8,517 nucleotides of DNA. Source: Acidobacteriaceae bacterium (GTDB taxonomy: Bacteria; Acidobacteriota; Terriglobia; Terriglobales; Acidobacteriaceae). Numbering within the stretch: the stretch's first letter is position 1; every line of letters begins with the position of its first letter. Shown here piece by piece: positions 1 to 5,057 of the stretch. The position numbers and the translations under genes were made by a program. Location: NCBI GenBank assembly GCA_030044455.1, contig JASHVU010000202.1:1-8517 (forward strand), read 5' to 3'. The notes below the pieces were generated by a model. It saw nothing but the letters and a program-made list of their open reading frames with translations. It was not told the DNA's origin and did no database searches.

Positions 1-680
1 CGCTTTATCTGGCGCTGCGCTTCATCGTGTACCACGGCATTCCCAACTGGGGATGGGCCATCATCATTTTTACCGCTGCTTTTACGCTGCTCATGCTGCC
101 CACGCGCATCATGATGATGCGATCACAGATCAAAATGATGCGCATCAAGCCCAAGGTCGATGCCATCCAGGCCCGCTTCAAGCACCTGAAGGCGACCGAT
201 CCGCGCCGCGCAGAAATGAACCAGGAGATGATGGCGCTCTATAAGCAGGAGGGTGTCAACATGTACGGCTCCTGCCTGCCCATGCTGGTGCAGATGCCGC
301 TCTTCTTCGCCTACTTCCGCGTGCTGCAATATGCCGTTGAACTGCGCCAGGCGCATTGGTTCTGGCTCACCGACCTGTCCCAGCCCGATCCCACGCACGT
401 TCTGCCCATCCTGATCATCATTACCATGTTCCTTACCCAGTTCATCACGCCTTCGCCGCAGATGGAGCGCTCGCAGCAGCTGATGATGGCGGTCATGATG
501 CCTGTGATTTTCGGTTACATGCTCTGGTACTATCCGTCGGGACTGGCCATCTACTGGGGCACCAGCAACATCATCTACCTGGCCATGCAGATTGGCATTA
601 ACTACTCCAGTATGGGCAAGGAGATCCGCGCCATTGCGGCACGGCGGAAAAAGTCGGGGTTGGGCTTTGCCCGCAGGTAG
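1..680 (+). CDS. yidC: YidC/Oxa1-family membrane protein insertase, C-terminal part (5' end outside window)
   Basis: The reading frame is already open at base 3 and ends at TAG 678-680, so about 225 C-terminal residues are visible. The GTG at 27 lies inside the gene and is not a start. YidC inserts and folds inner-membrane proteins, alone or with SecYEG. The visible part is the conserved 60KDa_IMP core. It has a first core helix (PNWGWAIII...), the cytoplasmic hairpin with the hallmark EMMALYKQEGVN, then GSCLPMLVQMPLFFAYF, VELRQAHWFW, LPILIIITMFLTQ, and a last helix with GLAIYWGTSN. It ends in a basic tail (RRKKSGLGFARR), as is usual for ribosome-facing YidC tails. The periplasmic N-terminal domain of Gram-negative YidC would lie upstream. 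The position matching the usual groove arginine (E. coli R366) reads Thr (codon 84-86). The gene downstream is an acyltransferase, not jag/khpB. Family assignment is certain. Confidence 0.97.
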   Translation, partial: LYLALRFIVYHGIPNWGWAIIIFTAAFTLLMLPTRIMMMRSQIKMMRIKPKVDAIQARFKHLKATDPRRAEMNQEMMALYKQEGVNMYGSCLPMLVQMPLFFAYFRVLQYAVELRQAHWFWLTDLSQPDPTHVLPILIIITMFLTQFITPSPQMERSQQLMMAVMMPVIFGYMLWYYPSGLAIYWGTSNIIYLAMQIGINYSSMGKEIRAIAARRKKSGLGFARR

Positions 681-715
681 TTGGACGCAAGTTCTCAGCT
701 TTTAACTTTCAGCCG

Positions 716-736
716 TGGCTACTGGCTATTGGCTGC
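716..736 (+). repeat. Three tandem 7-bp repeats (TGGCTAC/TGGCTAT/TGGCTGC)
   Basis: Three consecutive heptamers, TGGCTAC, TGGCTAT and TGGCTGC, lie head to tail in the gap between yidC and the acyltransferase. They fall inside the open 5' extension of the next reading frame. Their low-complexity nature supports treating 681-785 as non-coding leader and not as the N-terminus of the acyltransferase. No function can be assigned. Confidence 0.6.
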
Positions 737-785
737 ATCTCACGATTCGCTCGATCGCAGCGGATTCGTGTATCGTCCAAGTCGT

Positions 786-1511
786 ATGGGTATTCCCGTT
801 CAAATCGCTCCCCACCCTGCCCCCGAAGCTGAAGAAATCTATCGACGCTGGATTGTGTTCCTCGACGAGGAGTTCACTCGCCACAAGTCACCAGCCCGCC
901 GCGCTGAGATTGTTCGCGACCAGCTTTACCAGCTTTATCTGGGTCGGCCCCACGGGGGAAAGCTGAACCTGACGCTTACCTCTGAGCTTCCTGGCAACGT
1001 GGTCAGCCTTTCGCTCGACCCGGAAAACGTGACCATCGAAGCCGAACATTACGCGGACGCGGAGCCCGAAAAGGTGGCCGAACGCAAACCTCTGCTCTGG
1101 TTCTGGCAGATGTTCGACCGATCGCCCGTGGGCCTCAACCACTGGCTGGGACTGCGTTTCCGCTGCATGCTGGGCCGGCACATCTTCCTGAGGATGGGCT
1201 CGGGCGTGCGCATCTATCATGGTGTGGATTTGACCTATGGCTACAATCTTTCCATCGGCAACGGCGTCACCATTCATCAGCGCGCGCTACTGAGCGATCG
1301 CGGAGGGCTCACGATCGGCGATAACGTGGTGATTGGATCGTTTTCGCGCATCTTCTCTCACTCCCACGACGCGCACGATCACGAAAAAGTTACACTTAGG
1401 CCCACCACCATCGGCGCCGGGGCGCGCATCGCCAGCCACGCCATCGTGCTGGCCGGGCGCAACGTCGCGGCGGGACAAGCGGTGGGCACGTTCCCGTTAG
1501 ACGACGACTAA
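786..1511 (+). CDS. Hexapeptide-repeat (left-handed beta-helix) acyltransferase
   Basis: Predicted protein of 241 residues from ATG 786. The frame stays open upstream to TTG 681, but those 35 codons cover a tandem repeat and do not look like protein. GTG 768 is the other plausible start; no start has a good ribosome site. Residues 1 to about 95 form an alpha/beta N-terminal region (EEIYRRWIVFLDEEF; RAEIVRDQLYQLYLG) of unknown role. From about residue 140 the chain shows imperfect hexapeptide-type repeats (LSIGNGVTIHQ, LTIGDNVVIGS, TTIGAGARIASHAIVLAG) typical of left-handed beta-helix acyltransferases of the NodL/maltose O-acetyltransferase/WbbJ group. H192-S-H194-D sits in the loop position where this fold carries its catalytic histidine. 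Such enzymes usually move an acyl group from acyl-CoA to a sugar or other hydroxyl; the acceptor here is unknown. The C-terminus is short (VGTFPLDDD), lacking the last coil and capping tail seen in many relatives. The neighbours give no clue to substrate. Confidence 0.85.
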   Translation: MGIPVQIAPHPAPEAEEIYRRWIVFLDEEFTRHKSPARRAEIVRDQLYQLYLGRPHGGKLNLTLTSELPGNVVSLSLDPENVTIEAEHYADAEPEKVAERKPLLWFWQMFDRSPVGLNHWLGLRFRCMLGRHIFLRMGSGVRIYHGVDLTYGYNLSIGNGVTIHQRALLSDRGGLTIGDNVVIGSFSRIFSHSHDAHDHEKVTLRPTTIGAGARIASHAIVLAGRNVAAGQAVGTFPLDDD

Positions 1512-1567
1512 AGCTGCTCAACCCAAGCCTGTGACCTCGCGTGCTAACCTGAGTTTTCCGATTCCGC

Positions 1568-1573
1568 GGGGAG
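1568..1573 (+). promoter_or_regulatory. Shine-Dalgarno site supporting a TTG start
   Basis: GGGGAG ends five bases before TTG 1579. It is the only strong ribosome site near the start of the M50 protease gene and decides in favour of TTG initiation. Just downstream the protein begins with a hydrophobic segment leading into HECAH, as expected for an N-terminus in this family. Confidence 0.65.
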
Positions 1574-1578
1574 CCTGA

Positions 1579-2289
1579 TTGTCGTCAAGTGCCATTGCCG
1601 TCAAGATTTTTGAGTTCGTGATCCTGCTCTTCTCGCTCAGCGTTCACGAGTGCGCACATGCCTGGATGGCTTCGCGCCTGGGTGACCAAACGGCGCGCCT
1701 GCAGGGCCGTGTCACGCTCAACCCCATCCCTCACATCGACCTCCTCGGCACAATCATTTTTCCGGCCCTGGTCATCTTCGGACCGCTCGTCGGTTTCAGG
1801 CTGCCGTTTCTGCTCATCGGCTGGGCAAAACCCACTCCGGTCATCACCCGCAACCTCAAAAAAATCGTCCGTGACGACAACCTCATCACGCTTGCCGGAC
1901 CGGCCTCCAACCTGATCCTCGCCCTGGTCGCCTTCCTCGGTCTCTTCATCACTTCCATTGCCGTTCCCGGTGGCCGCGCACTGCTGCGTTCCACGCTTGA
2001 GGGCGGCCTCATGATTAACGGCCCTTCTGAGCTGCAGGCACTGGTTGTGCTGTCTCTGATCGCCATTGAGATCAACATCACGCTCCTCTTCTTCAACCTG
2101 CTGCCCATCCCACCCCTCGACGGCAGCCATCTGGTCAGAAACATGCTTCCCTATAACGCCGTCCAGAAGTTTGACCGCATTCCTGGCTGGATCAGTTACG
2201 TGCTCATGATCGTCTTTGGCGGCGTCCTGCTCGGGATTCTTGTCAACCCCGTCATCGGCTGGGCCTCCTGGGCCCTTATGAGCATCTGA
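1579..2289 (+). CDS. Site-2 protease family (M50) intramembrane zinc metalloprotease
   Basis: A 236-residue polytopic membrane protein. The zinc-binding HExxH motif is H23-E24-C-A-H27 in the first membrane segment (about 8-28). The third-ligand motif of M50 proteases is N173-LLPIPPL-D181-G at the end of a later segment. Other likely membrane segments are about 55-82, 107-128, 152-175 and 203-226. There is no PDZ or CBS domain, so it belongs to the short, minimal M50 group often found beside trpS and scpA in diverse bacteria. M50 enzymes cut substrate proteins inside the membrane, for example anti-sigma factors or signal-peptide remnants. The substrate of this minimal group is not known and cannot be read from the sequence. 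The start is TTG with GGGGAG upstream. The gap to the acyltransferase is 67 bp with no terminator, so the two may be co-transcribed. A strong terminator follows the stop by about 55 bp. Catalytic residues are all present, so activity is likely. Confidence 0.94.
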   Translation: MSSSAIAVKIFEFVILLFSLSVHECAHAWMASRLGDQTARLQGRVTLNPIPHIDLLGTIIFPALVIFGPLVGFRLPFLLIGWAKPTPVITRNLKKIVRDDNLITLAGPASNLILALVAFLGLFITSIAVPGGRALLRSTLEGGLMINGPSELQALVVLSLIAIEINITLLFFNLLPIPPLDGSHLVRNMLPYNAVQKFDRIPGWISYVLMIVFGGVLLGILVNPVIGWASWALMSI

Positions 2290-2344
2290 TACCCACCGGT
2301 CCGCCACTCCCGCGCCTATACAATGGTGAGAGCCTTTTGCCGGA

Positions 2345-2372
2345 ACCCGCGTGTTCCTGCGGGTCTTTTTTT
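2345..2372 (+). terminator. Intrinsic (rho-independent) terminator between the M50 protease gene and trpS
   Basis: A perfect 6-bp stem, ACCCGC (2345-2350) with GCGGGT (2359-2364), has an 8-base loop and is followed by C and seven T residues (2366-2372). It lies about 55 bp past the M50 stop and 21 bp before the likely trpS ATG. The simplest reading is the terminator of the upstream unit. Because a -10-like TACAAT (2319-2324) lies just before it, a role as a trpS attenuator cannot be excluded. Confidence 0.8.
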
Positions 2373-2393
2373 GCACTGAAAATGAATTTCAAG

Positions 2394-3413
2394 ATGCCTG
2401 AGTACGCAAATATAAACACGAGGCCACGTGTCTTGAGCGGCATGCGCCCCACCGGCAAGCTCCACCTTGGCAATTACATAGGTGCTCTGGCCAACTGGGT
2501 CAAGCTGCAGGACAGCGGGCAGTACGACTGCTATTTCTTCATCGCCGACGTACACGCGCTGACCACAGACTACGCTGACACTTCGAAACTCGCGGAAAAC
2601 GTGTTGGAGGTGGCATTCGATTTCCTGGCCGCAGGGCTCGATCCAAAACGCAGCACCATCTTTGTGCAGAGCCACGTGAACCAGCACTTCGAACTGCCCA
2701 TGTACCTGGGCATGATTTCGCCGCTCGGCTGGCTCGAGCGCGTGCCCAGCTACAAGGAGATGCAGGAGAACCTCACCAACAAAGACCTGACGACTTACGG
2801 TTTTCTCGGCTACCCGGTGCTGATGGCCTCTGACATTTTGCTTTACCAGGCGCAGTACGTTCCGGTGGGCCAGGATCAGCAGGCGCATGTCGAGCTCACA
2901 CGCGAACTGGCGCGGCGCTTCAACAATTTCTACAAACTCAACCGACGCGACGTGTTGCCCGAGCCGGACGTTCTGCTCACCCCCTCACCCAAGCTTCCCG
3001 GCACCGACGGCCGCAAGATGTCGAAGAGCTACGGCAACACGATTCTGCTCTCGGACCCCGAGCCGGAGGTGCGCCATAAGCTGAAGACCATGGTCACCGA
3101 TCCCGCGCGCGTTCGCCGCAAGGATCCAGGCGATCCCGATAAGTGCCCGGTGGGCGACCTGCACAAGGTCTTCTCATCGCCGGAGACGATGGCGAAGGTC
3201 TACGAAGGCTGCCGTTCGGCGGACATTGGTTGCATCGAATGTAAAGGATGGGCCGCGGATGCGCTGGTGCAGGTTCTCAATCCGATTCGAGAACGCCGCG
3301 CGCAACTCAAAGATGACGAGGTAGAGGCTATTCTGAAAGATGGAAGCCGCCGCGCCACGGTCCGCGCCGAGCAGACCATGAAAGAAGTGCGAGCCGCGAT
3401 GCAGATGCCGTAG
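2394..3413 (+). CDS. trpS: Tryptophan--tRNA ligase (tryptophanyl-tRNA synthetase)
   Basis: Class I aminoacyl-tRNA synthetase that charges tRNA-Trp with tryptophan using ATP, in the cytoplasm. From ATG 2394 the product is 339 residues, the normal length for bacterial TrpRS. The frame remains open back to 2337, but those codons overlap the terminator, so they are not coding; ATG 2382 is a possible alternative start. Neither start has a good Shine-Dalgarno sequence. The N-terminal signature is SGMRPTGKLHLGNYIGAL, with the HIGH-like H24-L-G-N. The second ATP-binding signature is K208-M-S-K-S in GRKMSKSYGN. The core PVLMASDILLYQA and VPVGQDQQAHVELTRELARRFN are typical of the family. The C-terminal helical domain contains IGCIECKGWAADAL. 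It precedes scpA, as in many bacteria, with a 149-bp spacer holding a palindromic repeat. Assignment is certain; only the exact start is in doubt. Confidence 0.97.
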   Translation: MPEYANINTRPRVLSGMRPTGKLHLGNYIGALANWVKLQDSGQYDCYFFIADVHALTTDYADTSKLAENVLEVAFDFLAAGLDPKRSTIFVQSHVNQHFELPMYLGMISPLGWLERVPSYKEMQENLTNKDLTTYGFLGYPVLMASDILLYQAQYVPVGQDQQAHVELTRELARRFNNFYKLNRRDVLPEPDVLLTPSPKLPGTDGRKMSKSYGNTILLSDPEPEVRHKLKTMVTDPARVRRKDPGDPDKCPVGDLHKVFSSPETMAKVYEGCRSADIGCIECKGWAADALVQVLNPIRERRAQLKDDEVEAILKDGSRRATVRAEQTMKEVRAAMQMP

Positions 3414-3418
3414 GCCGC

Positions 3419-3517
3419 CTCCCGTAGGGAGACGAGGATGTTAGCCCAGAACAAGTTCGCGACAGCGGACGCAGTCCTGGGTAAGCGAATAAAAAGAAGC
3501 CGCAGCCCCGTAGGGGC
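3419..3517. repeat. Palindromic extragenic repeat element between trpS and scpA
   Basis: Two mini-hairpins with the same GTA loop flank a larger inverted repeat. Hairpin 1 is CTCCC (3419-3423), GTA, GGGAG (3427-3431). Hairpin 2 is GCCCC (3505-3509), GTA, GGGGC (3513-3517). Both are followed by a related GACGAG/CGACGAGA tail. Between them TTAGCCCAG (3441-3449) pairs with CTGGGTAA (3477-3484), leaving one bulged base. The arrangement looks like a REP-type mobile palindromic unit and not like a plain terminator, since no T-run follows either hairpin. Similar CCCGTAGGG motifs recur between genes in acidobacterial genomes as I recall them; copies elsewhere in this genome cannot be seen here. Confidence 0.6.
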
Positions 3518-3545
3518 GACGAGAACAAGCACTAGATTTCCTTTC

Positions 3546-3554
3546 AGGAAGAAG
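3546..3554 (+). promoter_or_regulatory. Shine-Dalgarno site supporting the scpA TTG start
   Basis: AGGAAGAAG lies 8 bases before TTG 3563 and is the best ribosome site near the beginning of the scpA frame. It supports the long N-terminus over later internal starts. Confidence 0.55.
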
Positions 3555-3562
3555 TCACACCG

Positions 3563-4513
3563 TTGACCGAACCCAACACCAATTCCGAGCCCAAATCTCA
3601 GCCCGAGCCACAAACCCAGGCAGCGAATTCCTCACCGCAGCAGCTCACTCTCGTGCCTCCTCCCCCCGAGGCCACGCGCGAGCAGCGGACGGCCGAGAAA
3701 GTGGCGGCCGCGCTCAAGGCCCGTGGCGAAGAGGACGAGCAGTCACCGTTTTCGGTGATTGTGAGCCGCGTGTACGACGGCCCGCTTGACCTGCTGCTCG
3801 ATCTCATCCGCAAGCAGGATATCGATATCTACGACATCCCGATCGCAAAAATCACAGCGCAGTTCCTGGCTTACGTTGAGAATCTGAAGGCCAGCGACGT
3901 CGACGTTGCCGGTGAATTCATCTACACAGCGTCACTGCTCATCCACATCAAGAGCAAGATGCTGCTGCCCCGCACGCCTGCCGGTCCCGACGATGCTGCG
4001 GACGACCCGCGCCGCGAGTTGGTGGAACGATTGCTGGAGCACGAGCGATTCAAGAGTGCGGCGCAGATGCTGCAGCAGAAGCAGATGCTTGAAGCGGCAA
4101 GCTGGACCAATCCCGGCATGCGCGAATTTCAGGAAGATGTTGCCGCAGAACCTGAAGTTGCGGCTGACACTGTCGATCTCGTCCGCGTCTTTCGCGACAT
4201 CTTGGAGCGCGCGCGCAACCGGCCCGTGCTTGACGTGCAAGAAGACTCGGTTACCGTAAGCCAGATGATCCAGTTCCTCACGCGTCGGCTGACGTTGGAA
4301 GACAAGCCGGTGGCTTTGCGCAAGCTGCTCAGTCACACGCGCTCCGAACGCACGCTTATCGCTACGTTCCTGGCGCTGCTGGAGTTGGTGCGGTTGCAGG
4401 CAATTCTGTTGCGGCAGGACCGACAATTCAGCGAAATCTTCATCAAGAAGCACACGGGATTTGAAGCGGTAATGAACCAGGGTCTGGCCAATGCACAGGA
4501 CGACTGGCGGTAG
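3563..4513 (+). CDS. scpA: Segregation and condensation protein A (kleisin subunit of SMC complex)
   Basis: A 316-residue protein. ScpA is the kleisin that bridges the SMC ATPase heads and binds ScpB, and is needed for chromosome compaction and segregation. Residues 1 to about 60 are a Pro/Gln/Glu-rich, probably disordered extension that makes the protein longer than the usual 240-280 residues. The conserved N-terminal SMC-neck-binding domain starts near Y71-DGPLDLLLDLI, followed by QDIDIYDIPIAKIT and GEFIYTASLLIHIKSKMLLP, all hallmark ScpA blocks. A variable middle linker (about 150-215) leads to the C-terminal winged helix (about 229-296, SVTVSQMIQFL to EIFIKK) that contacts the SMC cap. 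The TTG start is supported by AGGAAGAAG upstream. The usual partner scpB does not follow; a long spacer and phosphate transporter genes do. ScpB must be encoded elsewhere if the complex is complete. Function is certain by homology. Confidence 0.96.
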   Translation: MTEPNTNSEPKSQPEPQTQAANSSPQQLTLVPPPPEATREQRTAEKVAAALKARGEEDEQSPFSVIVSRVYDGPLDLLLDLIRKQDIDIYDIPIAKITAQFLAYVENLKASDVDVAGEFIYTASLLIHIKSKMLLPRTPAGPDDAADDPRRELVERLLEHERFKSAAQMLQQKQMLEAASWTNPGMREFQEDVAAEPEVAADTVDLVRVFRDILERARNRPVLDVQEDSVTVSQMIQFLTRRLTLEDKPVALRKLLSHTRSERTLIATFLALLELVRLQAILLRQDRQFSEIFIKKHTGFEAVMNQGLANAQDDWR

Positions 4514-4615
4514 CTGGCCCGAGCAACGCACGGAAAAACTCCATAGCCGCCGCGATTTTGAATGGGCTCGGACTTATCCGTGCCGATAACCTCAACAAAA
4601 TGAGCAGGTCTTCAG

Positions 4616-4633
4616 CCCCTCGGGGATGTTTTT
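4616..4633 (+). terminator. Weak terminator-like hairpin after scpA
   Basis: CCCC (4616-4619) faces GGGG (4622-4625), so a realistic fold is a 3-bp stem with a four-base CTCG loop, and five T residues follow at 4629-4633. The stem is short and the T-run starts three bases late, so termination would be inefficient. The CAGCCCC...GGGG shape also resembles hairpin 2 of the repeat upstream of scpA, so it may be a decayed palindromic repeat instead. Confidence 0.25.
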
Positions 4634-4730
4634 CTCGCGTCCAAACGGCTCTTTTCGCTGCCTTCTCGAGCCAGGCGATGCGAATCCCCGTGGGTTTTAC
4701 ACAAGCCTGTTCCCGAACCTCTAATATCAA

Positions 4731-4756
4731 GATTAAGATAGATTTAATCATATACT
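4731..4756 (+). promoter_or_regulatory. AT-rich inverted repeat with adjacent -10-like hexamer upstream of pit
   Basis: GATTAA (4731-4736) and TTAATC (4744-4749) form a perfect 6-bp inverted repeat with a 7-base spacer, the layout of a dimeric regulator's operator. TATACT (4751-4756) follows at once and fits a sigma-70 -10 element. A matching -35 is poor (TCAAGA at 17-bp spacing). The patch is clearly more AT-rich than its surroundings. If it is a promoter, the pit mRNA would carry a leader of about 300 bases. This is inference from pattern only. Confidence 0.25.
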
Positions 4757-5057
4757 TACGCCATTTCCCATCGGAGTCACCCACGCCCGTTTTCCACCAT
4801 GCGGACCGCGAAATTCATCTTCTTGTAACAGGCGGTGTAGAATCAGTTGTAGCTCAATCACACATTTGATCGGTCGTGAAAGCGCTATCGGCCAACGCGT
4901 TTGCTCTCCGTTGGATTTTTATGGATGTCAGTTTATTTCGCTCTTTTCTCACCATTCCTACTCGCCAACCTGAGTATTTCCATTGCATTTCAATATTCAA
5001 GCTTTATGGGAGGACCAAGCGGTCACGGAATTTCTCCGGACGCATTGGTGATTTCTG

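Larger units (their letters stand above)
4514..5057. other. 544-bp intergenic region between scpA and the first pit gene
   Basis: No convincing gene was found on either strand. The open frames here lack family-like sequence and ribosome sites, and no scpB remnant was recognised. The region holds a weak hairpin plus T-run just after scpA, an AT-rich patch around 4720-4760 with an inverted repeat and a -10-like element, and a short open frame (GTG 4876 to TGA 5058) that overlaps the pit ATG as TGATG. Several local complementary pairs lie at 4519-4589 (for example GCACGGA 4528-4534 with TCCGTGC 4577-4583), but they cross one another and make no single clear structure. Confidence 0.6.

Noticed and set aside
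2342..2372. T-box riboswitch before trpS (GGAACCCGCG resembles the T-box core GGAACCGCG, followed by a terminator)
   Set aside because: The match has an extra C, and only about 55 bases lie between the previous stop codon and this site, leaving no room for a Stem I specifier domain. A plain terminator explains it.
1585..2376. 263-codon open frame on the - strand opposite the M50 protease gene
   Set aside because: It is the antisense of a clear gene. Its product is rich in charged residues with no recognisable domain, typical of shadow frames in GC-rich DNA.
2316..2888. 190-codon - strand frame opposite trpS
   Set aside because: It runs antisense through the HIGH-motif region of trpS and the terminator, and has no family-like sequence.
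4519..4589. Possible structured RNA or pseudoknot after scpA (CCGAGC/GCTCGG crossing GCACGGA/TCCGTGC, plus TTATC/GATAA)
   Set aside because: The pairings are short, mutually exclusive and expected by chance in GC-rich sequence of this length; no consistent fold emerges.
4443..4784. 113-codon - strand frame overlapping the scpA end and the spacer
   Set aside because: It covers the 3' end of scpA and palindromic-repeat-like spacer DNA, has no convincing ribosome site and matches no known family.
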